From Caryophanales bacterium UBA4951 (GTDB lineage: Bacteria > Bacillota_I > Bacilli_A > RFN20 > CAG-826): 28,493 bases of DNA. The DNA lies in the NCBI GenBank assembly GCA_002397465.1, contig DHAP01000050.1, positions 1 through 28,493 on the forward strand, given 5' to 3'. Shown one piece after another: positions 1-8,516 of this stretch. Position 1 is the first letter of the stretch. Each line of letters starts with the position of its first letter. A program made the translations under genes and the position numbers. The notes below the pieces were generated by a model. It was given only the letters and a program-made list of their open reading frames with translations. It did no database searches and had not been told where the DNA came from.

Positions 1-12
1 CAAATAGGAACT

Positions 13-384
13 TTAAAGAATATATGTCATCACAAACCCCGAGAATTCCGATGATCTGTCCTTCTCGCCTTCGAAATGGGTTCTGGAAACAAGCCACTGC
101 ATGAATCTTGTCGGGATGAACAAGGCGTAGATCCCTAAAGTCACGACGGTCAATAGGAGCCAAACGAGCCACCTGGAGAATATCTCCATGGCCTTCCCTT
201 CGAAAACTAACTGAGATCCGGATATATGGACATGGGAGAATTGCCATCTAAGCCTTTTGCAATAAGCGTAAGGATACCCAAGACCCAAAGTCACGACCGA
301 TAGCAAAAGAACGAAAAGGTCATAGCCGAGGCTTTGCCAGAAGCCCCCATCGAAATATGATCCTGGATGTCCTTCCTTTTTCAT
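13..384 (-). CDS. DUF898/YjgN-like small membrane protein
   Basis: Predicted integral membrane protein of 123 residues. Two long hydrophobic stretches (about residues 18-42 and 70-94) each end in a TLGxx(Y) turn (TLGLGYPY and TLGIYALF), and a polar part between them has the pattern HISGSQLVFEGKA. This alternation of F.G segments, membrane helices and TLGIY motifs is typical of DUF898 (YjgN) proteins, which are usually two to three times longer, so this may be a short form. The ATG at 384 is preceded by AAGGG about 12 bases upstream. The function of the family is not known. The family call is from motif recall. Confidence 0.6.
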   Translation of the reverse strand: MKKEGHPGSYFDGGFWQSLGYDLFVLLLSVVTLGLGYPYAYCKRLRWQFSHVHISGSQLVFEGKAMEIFSRWLVWLLLTVVTLGIYALFIPTRFMQWLVSRTHFEGEKDRSSEFSGFVMTYIL

Positions 385-548
385 GGCTATATTTTACCCT
401 TATTCTCATAAATGAAAAACTAGGCATATTCGAATGAGAAACTTAATGGCGCGACATATAGGTACCGGCACCAAAACTCAAGCCTCAGGCAAGACCTAAA
501 GCCAATGATAAACTGACGTTGATTTACTCTTTTGAAAGAAGCTGAATC

Positions 549-737
549 TTATGCGAAATATGAAGGCAATTTATGAGGGTCAAGACGTTTTTCATTGACG
601 GAAGTGCTATTGATTCCGGCCATGATAAAACCTTTGTCGCTCTCATTTTTTGAAAGAAGCACGAAAGATAATGCAGCAATGATGAAAATCAACAAGAAAA
701 AGAACACTCCCCAGAGGGCTATTTTCCTATGTGCCAT
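549..737 (-). CDS. small single-span membrane protein, unknown function
   Basis: A 62-residue protein with a short basic N-terminus (MAHRK), one membrane helix at about residues 7-29, and a polar C-terminal tail of about 33 residues, probably outside the cell. I chose the ATG at 737 over the in-frame TTG at 740 because AGGAGT sits 9 bases upstream of the ATG, a near-perfect Shine-Dalgarno. No family is recognised. It stands alone between the DUF898-like gene and ylmH, with more than 140 bp on each side. The strong ribosome binding site and amphipathic layout favour a real gene. Confidence 0.55.
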   Translation of the reverse strand: MAHRKIALWGVFFFLLIFIIAALSFVLLSKNESDKGFIMAGINSTSVNEKRLDPHKLPSYFA

Positions 738-878
738 CAAGTAATACTCCTATTAGAACAATTGATATTCTCACTCAATTATTCTTAATAATCAACATGA
801 ATAAAGAAATAGTCGCTACTATTTAAATATTGTTAAGGTTTTTCTAATTGTGCTTTTACTCACAAAAAACCGATGGTC

Positions 879-1673
879 TCATTTGAAAACTTTGATTGCT
901 ATGAAAATTCGTGACTTCCTGGAGACGCCAGTTTCGCCTTCGTAAATGAATTTGCCGAAGCCTTTGCACGCCACTACGTCCCCATCTTTAATGATATACG
1001 AAGTATTTGTTTTGTTTATTCCGTTGACGAACAGAGAACCATTTTCAATAAGGCTTTTGGAATCCGCCCTTGAAAGGGAAAAACATTCGCTGATAACCGC
1101 GTCGATCCTCAAAGATGGAACATTGATCTTTTTCTCTTCCGTCTCCTTTTTGATAGGGCATTCCTTAGGAGCCAAAATACTTGTCTTCACATAAGAATGA
1201 GAAACGCTGAGCAAAGATTTAGCGACTTCTTCCGCTATCGGGGATAGGCAATAGACATACGCGCCTTTATCGTAGACGAGGATATCCCCGAACTGTTCTC
1301 TTTCATATCCTAGGCTCATGAGAGCCCCCAAATAATCGCGATGGGTGAGTTTCTCCATGAACTTCTCGTTCTTGCCTTCGATATGAAGCAAGGCGATGTT
1401 CTCGCCTTGCTCCTCTTTCTTTTTCTCTTCTTCGACCTCCATATAGGATGGAAGAAAGAAAACGACGGCCCTTTCGGCCTCGTCTCCTCCATAAATGAAA
1501 TAGGAGCTATCCCCTATCGTCTCTTTGTTCATGTCGACAGAGCCCGACAACGAAAGCTCATGGAGAATCTCATTAGGAGAGGATATAAAGGCCGTATGGG
1601 TCTTCAAGCACTTGGATGAGGCCCGATAAGCCAGCTCGATGATCCTTCGCTTGAGAAGCTCGCCGCTTTCCAT
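879..1673 (-). CDS. ylmH: YlmH-type S4 domain RNA-binding protein
   Basis: A 264-residue protein of the YlmH family, which binds RNA through a C-terminal S4 domain and is linked to rescue of stalled 50S subunits in Bacillota. The N-terminal and middle region (about residues 1-180) carries the family landmark LTHRDYLGALMSLGYER, followed by GDILV and a YVYC segment. The S4 domain runs from about residue 187 to 250 (RIDAV, LSRADSKSLIENGSLFVNG, then DGDVVACKGFGKF). The ATG at 1673 has AAGGG 6 bases upstream, inside the last bases of the lipoprotein gene that stops 2 bp away, so the two genes are probably cotranscribed. It is usually found near divIVA and cell-division genes; that context is missing here. 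Confidence 0.85.
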   Translation of the reverse strand: MESGELLKRRIIELAYRASSKCLKTHTAFISSPNEILHELSLSGSVDMNKETIGDSSYFIYGGDEAERAVVFFLPSYMEVEEEKKKEEQGENIALLHIEGKNEKFMEKLTHRDYLGALMSLGYEREQFGDILVYDKGAYVYCLSPIAEEVAKSLLSVSHSYVKTSILAPKECPIKKETEEKKINVPSLRIDAVISECFSLSRADSKSLIENGSLFVNGINKTNTSYIIKDGDVVACKGFGKFIYEGETGVSRKSRIFIAIKVFK

Positions 1674-1675
1674 GT

Positions 1676-2479
1676 CTATCCCTTGTTGACGGAACCTGCG
1701 CCGGATATATGGCTCTCGACCTTTGGGTCACCATAATAAGTGATGGTCGCGAGTCCGGATATCGTGACGATAAGAGAGTCACTGACGCTGCAGCTGATTG
1801 TGGCGGTTCCGCTCACATCGAAGTTCGCGTTTTTGCAGGATAAATCCTTGGCATTGATCGTAGAAACACCTGATATGGTCGCTGAGAAATCGTCACATTC
1901 CCCATCAAGGATGAAACTAGAGGCGCCTGATGCCACGATATTTAAACTCGATAAAGATAAGGCCGTCGAAGTCTCCAGGCTTGAGGCCCCGCTAAAAGAG
2001 ACGTCTAATGAAGAGCTTCTTGAGGCATCAAGATAAACCGGAAGTGCCCCTGTCACGTTGATCTTTTTGACGTTCGCGTAAACGTGGATGTAGACATCCC
2101 GGCCGGAAAAGGTGACCTCTTTGGAGTTTTTGATCGTTATCGTATCCTTGGAGAAAGAGACCTTGAGCCCAGGGAAATCCTTTGGGTATTCAATGCTTAC
2201 CAATGGATAGACCTGATTCTCCTCATAGTTTTCTGAGCTTGTGACATATCCGGACAAAACCGGCATGATGGTGACAGAACCCATCGATGAAAATGAGAAA
2301 TTCTCAAAGGAGACATTGAAGTCGGTGTCACCCATATAGGAAGAGTCGCTTCCTTTATACGAAGCCGTCTCATACTCGCCGCTTGTTAGGCTGACACTAC
2401 CGGAAGAAGAAGACGAACATGATGATAAAAACGAGCAGGCCAACGAACAAACGATTAACTGAAGTGCTTTTTTCATCAT
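1676..2479 (-). CDS. GIN-domain (DUF2807) lipoprotein
   Basis: Predicted exported lipoprotein of 267 residues. It has a basic start (MMKK), a hydrophobic core, and a lipobox FLSSC with the acylated Cys at residue 21, followed by a serine-rich linker. Residues from about 110 onward form repeated short beta strands with patterns such as KKINVTGALPVYLDASRS, SLDVSFSGASSL and ATISGVSTINAKDL. This is the repeating beta layout of the putative auto-transporter adhesin head GIN domain. Its role is unknown; surface adhesion is a guess from the family name. AAGGA lies 8-9 bases upstream of the first ATG, and a TATAAT box lies about 30 bp upstream. It is coupled to ylmH downstream. Confidence 0.8.
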   Translation of the reverse strand: MMKKALQLIVCSLACSFLSSCSSSSSGSVSLTSGEYETASYKGSDSSYMGDTDFNVSFENFSFSSMGSVTIMPVLSGYVTSSENYEENQVYPLVSIEYPKDFPGLKVSFSKDTITIKNSKEVTFSGRDVYIHVYANVKKINVTGALPVYLDASRSSSLDVSFSGASSLETSTALSLSSLNIVASGASSFILDGECDDFSATISGVSTINAKDLSCKNANFDVSGTATISCSVSDSLIVTISGLATITYYGDPKVESHISGAGSVNKG

Positions 2480-2506
2480 GATGGGTTCCTTCTTTAGGAC
2501 CTGTTC

Positions 2507-2512
2507 ATTATA
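2507..2512 (-). promoter_or_regulatory. -10 box upstream of the lipoprotein-ylmH pair
   Basis: An exact TATAAT on the minus strand lies 28 bp upstream of the lipoprotein ATG. No good -35 hexamer is visible 16-18 bp further upstream, so this is a partial promoter call. Confidence 0.35.
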
Positions 2513-2607
2513 AAATCTTTGTCTCTCTCTTCATATGGGAAGGGAGTATTTACGAAAAGAAGGCTTTTCTTTCTTCGTTTATGCTAGATTGGGTGTGAGG
2601 AAACAAC

Positions 2608-3696
2608 ATGAGTGACTCGTTCGACGACAAAATAAGCTCCCTATACGAAGAGATCGTTTCGGTGGTAAAGGCCAAGCTGCCGGACATCAAGAGAATAGAG
2701 TCTCTGTACGATAGGTATATTTTCGTGACGAAAAAGCTCAAATCGGCCTTTGTCTGCCTCGAATATTTCGCCTGCCTCGGCTATGACACGAGCGATGTCA
2801 TGGAACCAGATAGCGAGACAAATATCTACTACGTTCGTTCCAAAGAAAAGAAAATAGCCACCATAAACGAGTTTCAAAAGGCTCTTTTCATGAATGACGG
2901 CATCCCAAGTTTCGACTGGACGATGGGTGACGACGGACCTGAGATACTAAGCGCGTACGTCAAGAATAAAAACAAGACAGGACCAAACGAGGAAACGTAT
3001 AATAAACCCATGGTTTGCATCATCGTCGCAATGGAGAAAGAAGCCGACACCATCCTGAAATCCTCTTCGATCACAAAAAGAAGGACATCTGGATACGCCA
3101 AAATTTACGAGGCCAACTATCAGGGACACGATTATCTTCTCGTCGTCTCGGGGATCGGAAAGGCCTTTGCAAGCTCCTCCATCACGAGCGCTTTGCTTCT
3201 ATATCCAAACATCAAGAAGATCATCAACGTCGGCGTAGCTGGTTCGCTTGATAAAAATGAAGCCGACCTCTTTGACGTCATCATCGCTTCTTCCGTCGTC
3301 GAACATGATATGGACACATCCGCTATCGGGGATCCAAAAGGATTGGTATCCGGGATCAACATAGTCGATCTGCCAACTTCAAAAAGCCTAAATGAAATCC
3401 TTGGGCAATCAGCCAAACTGGCTGGTTTCTCGCCTAAATCAGGAATCATCTCCTCGGGCGATACTTTCTACGCCGACAAAGAGAACAAAGAAAGAATCAA
3501 AAACACTTTCCGCAGCGTTTGCTCCGACATGGAAGGCGCCCCAATAGGGCAAATAGCCTATGTCTATAAAAAGGAATTCGCTGAGATGAGAGTTATTTCC
3601 GATGCAGACAACGCCGCTGAGGAATATCCTCAAAACGCCAAAAAAGCCGCGGATATCGCGGCTTCAATAATCCTTAAATATTTATCAGGCAATTAA
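2608..3696 (+). CDS. MTA/SAH nucleosidase-like protein with N-terminal extension
   Basis: A 362-residue protein. Residues 135-360 form a nucleoside phosphorylase/nucleosidase (PNP_UDP_1) domain most like 5'-methylthioadenosine/S-adenosylhomocysteine nucleosidase, which cleaves MTA or SAH to adenine and a thioribose product. It starts MVCIIVAMEKEAD, with E143 matching the catalytic N-terminal acid. It then has INVGVAGSL, the SSGDTFYAD loop, SDMEGAPI (E309, ribose binding) and ISDAD (D332, the general acid). The first 134 residues are mostly helical and charged, and I do not recognise them; ordinary MtnN proteins of about 230 residues lack them. GAGG lies about 10 bases before the ATG. The gene overlaps the convergent DUF2871 gene by 4 bp. 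It could act on another purine nucleoside. Confidence 0.8.
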   Translation: MSDSFDDKISSLYEEIVSVVKAKLPDIKRIESLYDRYIFVTKKLKSAFVCLEYFACLGYDTSDVMEPDSETNIYYVRSKEKKIATINEFQKALFMNDGIPSFDWTMGDDGPEILSAYVKNKNKTGPNEETYNKPMVCIIVAMEKEADTILKSSSITKRRTSGYAKIYEANYQGHDYLLVVSGIGKAFASSSITSALLLYPNIKKIINVGVAGSLDKNEADLFDVIIASSVVEHDMDTSAIGDPKGLVSGINIVDLPTSKSLNEILGQSAKLAGFSPKSGIISSGDTFYADKENKERIKNTFRSVCSDMEGAPIGQIAYVYKKEFAEMRVISDADNAAEEYPQNAKKAADIAASIILKYLSGN

Positions 3697-4127
3697 GCTT
3701 TTTCTTTTGCTTCTTTGTTTTTGACCATATCAAACAAAGAGACGAAAAGCATGATTAGACCGGCCGCCAAAGTGACATGGAAGACTCCGGCTATACCAGA
3801 AATCATCGAATCAACACCAGAACTAAGCGACGTTCCTAAAACTTGGAATATGCCTCTGACCGCCATCATGATAGCCGTTCCAGAAAGCCCCACTATTTGT
3901 AGGTAATAGAACCATTTGAATTTCTTGCTTTTGACAATCTCATCGTTTTTCAAAACCAAGGCAAGAAATAAGAATAGCAAACAACCCAATACCAAAAGAT
4001 GGGGATGCGCAAACGCCAACGCTGTACGTCCTGTAAAACCATTGAATTTCGTAAACTCGCGATAGAAAACTCCAAAAGCCATGCCAACTGCCAAAAAGAC
4101 AGTGCTCGTGATAAGGTTCTTTTTCAT
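3693..4127 (-). CDS. DUF2871 family membrane protein
   Basis: A 144-residue membrane protein with four predicted helices (about residues 5-25, 38-58, 72-95 and 108-132). The motif VFYREFTKFNGFTGRTALAF and the following HPHLLVLG match DUF2871. The paired histidines in the second helix could bind metal or haem, but this has not been shown. The ATG at 4127 is chosen over an upstream in-frame ATG because GAGGA lies 7 bases before it. The stop codon overlaps the stop of the convergent nucleosidase gene. Function unknown. Confidence 0.75.
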   Translation of the reverse strand: MKKNLITSTVFLAVGMAFGVFYREFTKFNGFTGRTALAFAHPHLLVLGCLLFLFLALVLKNDEIVKSKKFKWFYYLQIVGLSGTAIMMAVRGIFQVLGTSLSSGVDSMISGIAGVFHVTLAAGLIMLFVSLFDMVKNKEAKEKA

Positions 4128-4279
4128 ATTTTTTCCTCGAATAGAGGATAGCACTTCCTTATTAATTAGGTAGCATTACGCACTCGATGTGATTTGAAAA
4201 TTCCGAACTACCGAAGTCACTAACGCTATTTCTTTGTTAGTAAATATTCAAACTGTTGTCTTGGCTAGGGCTTCTCAAA

Positions 4280-4315
4280 AGGAACTGAACAACGTCCAAA
4301 ATATAACTCTCAAAC
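4280..4315 (-). repeat. degenerate terminal CRISPR repeat (trailer end)
   Basis: In the expected 36-bp register beyond the last spacer, the first 13 bases on the transcribed strand are GTTTGAGAGTTAT, one change from the consensus. The remaining part has decayed to scattered matches. Decay of the last repeat is normal at the leader-distal end and confirms the array polarity. Confidence 0.85.
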
Positions 4316-4711
4316 GATTTTCTTATCGTAGATATATCCGGCCTTGTTGAGAGAATACCTTAGATAACATGACTCTCAAACTGTTCGCGCGTGTTTCATC
4401 GTTTAAGATGTGTTGAGAGAATACCTTAGATAACATGACTCTCAAACTCCGTTTGCAACAGCAGCCAATTAATCGCGGTTGAGAGAATACCTTAGATAAC
4501 ATGACTCTCAAACGATGAATGGGCACGAACACGCCATATGCTTGTTGAGAGAATACCTTAGATAACATGACTCTCAAACGAAAGTCTAGGTGACCTTCGA
4601 TGATAGCGAGTTGAGAGAATACCTTAGATAACATGACTCTCAAACATACCAGGCATAAGAATCTGTTGTAAAAGTGTTGAGAGAATACCTTAGATAACAT
4701 GACTCTCAAAC

Positions 4712-4742
4712 TTGTCCTCGCAATAGACATAGCAGCCGGATA
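4712..4742 (-). other. self-targeting spacer (matches the gene at 13829-15730)
   Basis: This 31-nt spacer is identical at every base to 13890-13920, in the 3' part of the DUF2075 nuclease-helicase gene. The match ends exactly at the spacer borders. It is the 42nd spacer of 48 counted from the leader, and the only one 31 nt long. The crRNA would have the same sense as the target gene's mRNA, so it could pair with the DNA template strand but not with that mRNA. Confidence 0.97.
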
Positions 4743-7483
4743 GTTGAGAGAATACCTTAGATAACATGACTCTCAAACCGATGATAAGTTTCTTGATCCA
4801 CTGATAGAGTTGAGAGAATACCTTAGATAACATGACTCTCAAACTGTCGCCTTTGCCTTTAGTCTCGAAGACCAGTTGAGAGAATACCTTAGATAACATG
4901 ACTCTCAAACGTACCTCCGCATTGTCGGTGATTTGTTTGAGTTGAGAGAATACCTTAGATAACATGACTCTCAAACAGTGTCCGCACGTTTTTATAAATT
5001 CCGTGGTTGAGAGAATACCTTAGATAACATGACTCTCAAACGATGGAGATGGCAAGATAGCCTCCATCGTTGTTGAGAGAATACCTTAGATAACATGACT
5101 CTCAAACATAATAAGTTGTAAATACGTAATTTCTATTGTTGAGAGAATACCTTAGATAACATGACTCTCAAACCAGGGCGTTTAGTTTCATCGCTACATT
5201 CCCGTTGAGAGAATACCTTAGATAACATGACTCTCAAACCTTTCGAGGCCGATTTCCAGCCGACCTATTGTTGAGAGAATACCTTAGATAACATGACTCT
5301 CAAACTTTACTAAAAGTCAATGCGATTATAGTTGAGTTGAGAGAATACCTTAGATAACATGACTCTCAAACAAACATTGTGTTCCTTAGCCGCTTTGTCG
5401 AGTTGAGAGAATACCTTAGATAACATGACTCTCAAACCGAAGTCGGTGAAGCCAAGACCTATCAACGGTTGAGAGAATACCTTAGATAACATGACTCTCA
5501 AACAAAGGCTTCACGGTTATAACCTCGGAAGCGGTTGAGAGAATACCTTAGATAACATGACTCTCAAACATGTTGGCTTTGTCCTTGCTATAGGTATAGG
5601 TTGAGAGAATACCTTAGATAACATGACTCTCAAACCGTCGAGCTTTCCGAACTTATGGATCCTGAGTTGAGAGAATACCTTAGATAACATGACTCTCAAA
5701 CAAGTATGATATTCTTATCTTCGTAATTATCGTTGAGAGAATACCTTAGATAACATGACTCTCAAACCGCTACATCAACGGGGCCGGGGTTTCCGAGGTT
5801 GAGAGAATACCTTAGATAACATGACTCTCAAACACCTATCGTGGCTTTGTATTCACTTTTATAGTTGAGAGAATACCTTAGATAACATGACTCTCAAACT
5901 CCATTTGTCTTTGTGAGCGTCATCCTTGCGTTGAGAGAATACCTTAGATAACATGACTCTCAAACTGTGCCTTGCGTTTTGAGAAACGCCTCCAAGTTGA
6001 GAGAATACCTTAGATAACATGACTCTCAAACAAGAAGGACAACAAGGAGCACACTTGCTATGTTGAGAGAATACCTTAGATAACATGACTCTCAAACACT
6101 CGCCGTTTGTGAGTTTAAGCGGATTCGGTTGAGAGAATACCTTAGATAACATGACTCTCAAACCGCCGCGAGTGACTGATTCGCTCGTCCGTGGTTGAGA
6201 GAATACCTTAGATAACATGACTCTCAAACTATAAGTTCCTCGCGCCTTATTTCGTGCGTGTTGAGAGAATACCTTAGATAACATGACTCTCAAACTTGCC
6301 AACCATCTCAATGAAGTAAACCGGCGTTGAGAGAATACCTTAGATAACATGACTCTCAAACCCGGAGGACGTCCTCTCGGTCGGCGTCCTCGTTGAGAGA
6401 ATACCTTAGATAACATGACTCTCAAACCGCCTTCCGGAACGTCCCCCTTTAGGGGGAGTTGAGAGAATACCTTAGATAACATGACTCTCAAACATACCGA
6501 TGGAGAGCATCATTGTGATGATGGTTGAGAGAATACCTTAGATAACATGACTCTCAAACACGCCACAGTCAGAGCTGAGCCAAGCCCGGGTTGAGAGAAT
6601 ACCTTAGATAACATGACTCTCAAACACGAGTACATAGTCGACTCGACATCCGCCGGTTGAGAGAATACCTTAGATAACATGACTCTCAAACATAGGTATG
6701 ACCGCTTCCAAGCTCGTTCAGGTTGAGAGAATACCTTAGATAACATGACTCTCAAACATAACTTCCTCCAATTCCTAGAGTAGAAATGTTGAGAGAATAC
6801 CTTAGATAACATGACTCTCAAACCATGATTATAGTTATTTTAGTGTTTCCCATGTTGAGAGAATACCTTAGATAACATGACTCTCAAACACCCGGACAAA
6901 ATCATCGGTCAAATGCGTAGTTGAGAGAATACCTTAGATAACATGACTCTCAAACTCTTATCTCGGCTTTACGCTTCTTGAGTTTGTTGAGAGAATACCT
7001 TAGATAACATGACTCTCAAACAAATACACCCAAACAAAGACCTTGCATAGTGTTGAGAGAATACCTTAGATAACATGACTCTCAAACCGTAGTGCCGATG
7101 ATATTAACACGGACACGGTTGAGAGAATACCTTAGATAACATGACTCTCAAACTGGTCGGCTGTGACCAATGCCGATTCTTATGTTGAGAGAATACCTTA
7201 GATAACATGACTCTCAAACAGGGATGGCGTTCCGTCCGTGTCAGCCATCGTTGAGAGAATACCTTAGATAACATGACTCTCAAACGGATCAAACGCCTTA
7301 TGGCGATTACTTATAGTTGAGAGAATACCTTAGATAACATGACTCTCAAACAGGCTGACAGCTTTATTTTCGGCGACTTCTGTTGAGAGAATACCTTAGA
7401 TAACATGACTCTCAAACAGGTTGATTGAGAAGCCAAATCGAGGAGCAGTTGAGAGAATACCTTAGATAACATGACTCTCAAAC

Positions 7484-7530
7484 CTCAAATACTAGGTTTT
7501 TAGCCATATTTCTTTCAGTACATTAGCAGT
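7484..7530 (-). promoter_or_regulatory. CRISPR leader
   Basis: The 47 bp between the csn2 stop and the first repeat is A+T-rich and ends, on the transcribed strand, in ATTTGAG directly against the first GTTTGAGAG. ATTTGAG at the leader-repeat junction is a known leader-anchoring motif of type II-A systems that guides spacer integration (recalled from the literature). I see no convincing promoter here. The pre-crRNA promoter may lie in the 3' end of csn2. Confidence 0.8.
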
Positions 7531-8199
7531 TTACTCTATTTCACACAAATCACTATCAATTACTTTTGCGACTTCTGATTCTATAGAAAAAGGAGTCCTA
7601 TATGGCTCTAAATTGATTATGTGAAACTTGTGATACTGACACTCTAAAGAAAACGCTTGAAGATCTTCTTTGGTGAAAATTGATTTAAGGTTCAAAAAGA
7701 TAAAAACATCAATCGATTTGATTTCATTAATCAATTTTAAATACTCAACGAACATCTCAAGCTTGGATGTGTATTCGACATTTATAGTTGGACAAAGAAT
7801 CTTTATAAAGTCTTTGATGCTCAAATCTTCACGGAACGTTATTCCTATGTTCAAATCCTGAGATATTTCTTTGAATAGATCGTAAACGCTGTCGCTTATG
7901 TGATCCAGTTTTTCTTCTTTATGCGATGACTCATAAATCGAAACCAATTTTCGCTGCAGCAAATTGTCGATTTTCTTGTCGTCAAAAGACAAATTGAATA
8001 AGTCGGAAATCACCTCAGCATTTCCTTCTAAAGAAAGAGGACCTTCTTTGTCAGAAATGATTAGTGACTTACAGCTATGATCGGATAAACCACTTACGAA
8101 AGACCAATAATTCTTTGGTCCTTCTATTGTTATGTTCAAAAATGAAATGTCATCTATATTGTACAGGTCAGAAAAGTACTTCGAACCCAAGCTTCTCAT
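7531..8199 (-). CDS. csn2: CRISPR adaptation protein Csn2
   Basis: A 222-residue protein in the right place and of the right size for the short Csn2 of type II-A systems. Csn2 forms a ring-shaped tetramer that slides on DNA ends and works with Cas1-Cas2 and Cas9 in spacer acquisition. Recognisable parts are an N-terminal NITIEGPKNYWSFVSGL segment, LIISDKEGPL, a helical middle, a KSIDVFIFLNLKSIFTKEDL strand-helix segment equivalent to the LLIFVNSGAFLTKDEL part of the streptococcal protein, and INLEPY near the end. The ATG overlaps the cas2 stop (ATGA), indicating translational coupling. The gene is A+T-rich compared with its surroundings (about 35% GC in one 60-bp sample). Confidence 0.9.
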   Translation of the reverse strand: MRSLGSKYFSDLYNIDDISFLNITIEGPKNYWSFVSGLSDHSCKSLIISDKEGPLSLEGNAEVISDLFNLSFDDKKIDNLLQRKLVSIYESSHKEEKLDHISDSVYDLFKEISQDLNIGITFREDLSIKDFIKILCPTINVEYTSKLEMFVEYLKLINEIKSIDVFIFLNLKSIFTKEDLQAFSLECQYHKFHIINLEPYRTPFSIESEVAKVIDSDLCEIE

Positions 8200-8516
8200 A
8201 ATTCAATTAGCCTTTCATCTGTATTGATAATGTCTGTCACTGGCTCTCCGATAAGATGTTCTATGGTCGCAAACTGTTTTTCGGTAACCACAAGAACCGA
8301 TATCATTCCTTCTGAAGGCACTAATTTGCGAAGCCTTGTCATCGTGGAATCCACTATCATCTGAGTCATTGAAAGCTTGAGATAAACAGATTCTTGCATC
8401 ATAACAAACCCTTCTTTTTGAATATCTTTCACAAAATGGCGATATAGCCGTTTGTCATCATCCGTTACGGATGGAAGATCGAAAAAGAGAATCATTCTCA
8501 TAAATCTATAACTCAT
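8196..8516 (-). CDS. cas2: CRISPR-associated endoribonuclease-fold protein Cas2
   Basis: A 106-residue Cas2, the dimeric core of the Cas1-Cas2 integrase. It begins MSYRFMRMILFFDLP, nearly the same as the streptococcal start, with the conserved Asp of the FDLP strand at residue 14. It continues with RLYRHFVKDIQKEGFVMMQESVY and ends with a VLVVTEKQFATIEHLIGE segment. I chose the ATG at 8516 over the longer open frame from 8597 because of this N-terminal homology; an alternative ATG at 8501 would give 101 residues. The start lies 11 bp inside the end of cas1 and the stop overlaps csn2, so cas1-cas2-csn2 look translationally coupled. Confidence 0.93.
   Translation of the reverse strand: MSYRFMRMILFFDLPSVTDDDKRLYRHFVKDIQKEGFVMMQESVYLKLSMTQMIVDSTMTRLRKLVPSEGMISVLVVTEKQFATIEHLIGEPVTDIINTDERLIEL

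Larger units (their letters stand above)
4280..7483 (-). CRISPR. type II-A CRISPR array, 48 intact repeats plus one degenerate
   Basis: A 36-bp repeat occurs 48 times without any base change that I can see, from 4346-4381 to 7448-7483. On the transcribed (minus) strand it begins GTTTGAGAG and ends CTCTCAAC, giving imperfect inverted ends. Spacers are 30 bp with two exceptions: 31 bp at 4712-4742 and 29 bp at 4977-5005. A degenerate 49th repeat at 4280-4315 marks the trailer end, making 48 spacers. The array lies directly downstream of csn2 in the same orientation, with the leader at the high-coordinate end. No duplicate spacers were seen. The short open frames here with a repeated RVMLSKVFSQ peptide are translations of the repeat, not genes. 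Confidence 0.99.

Noticed and set aside
3644..3664. AAGCCGCG-GATAT-CGCGGCTT hairpin near the end of the nucleosidase gene
   Set aside because: It is wholly coding and lacks a following T tract, so a terminator call is not supported.
4219..4241. ACTAAC/GTTAGT hairpin as an array terminator
   Set aside because: Six A/T-rich pairs with an 11-nt loop and no T tract on the array strand.
5570..5599. A 13-nt match (GTCCTTGCTATAG) between this spacer and about 17440-17452
   Set aside because: About one 13-nt match is expected by chance for this amount of spacer sequence, and it does not extend.
4323..7292. Open reading frames with a repeated RVMLSKVFSQ peptide
   Set aside because: The peptide is the translation of the CRISPR repeat; these frames are not genes.
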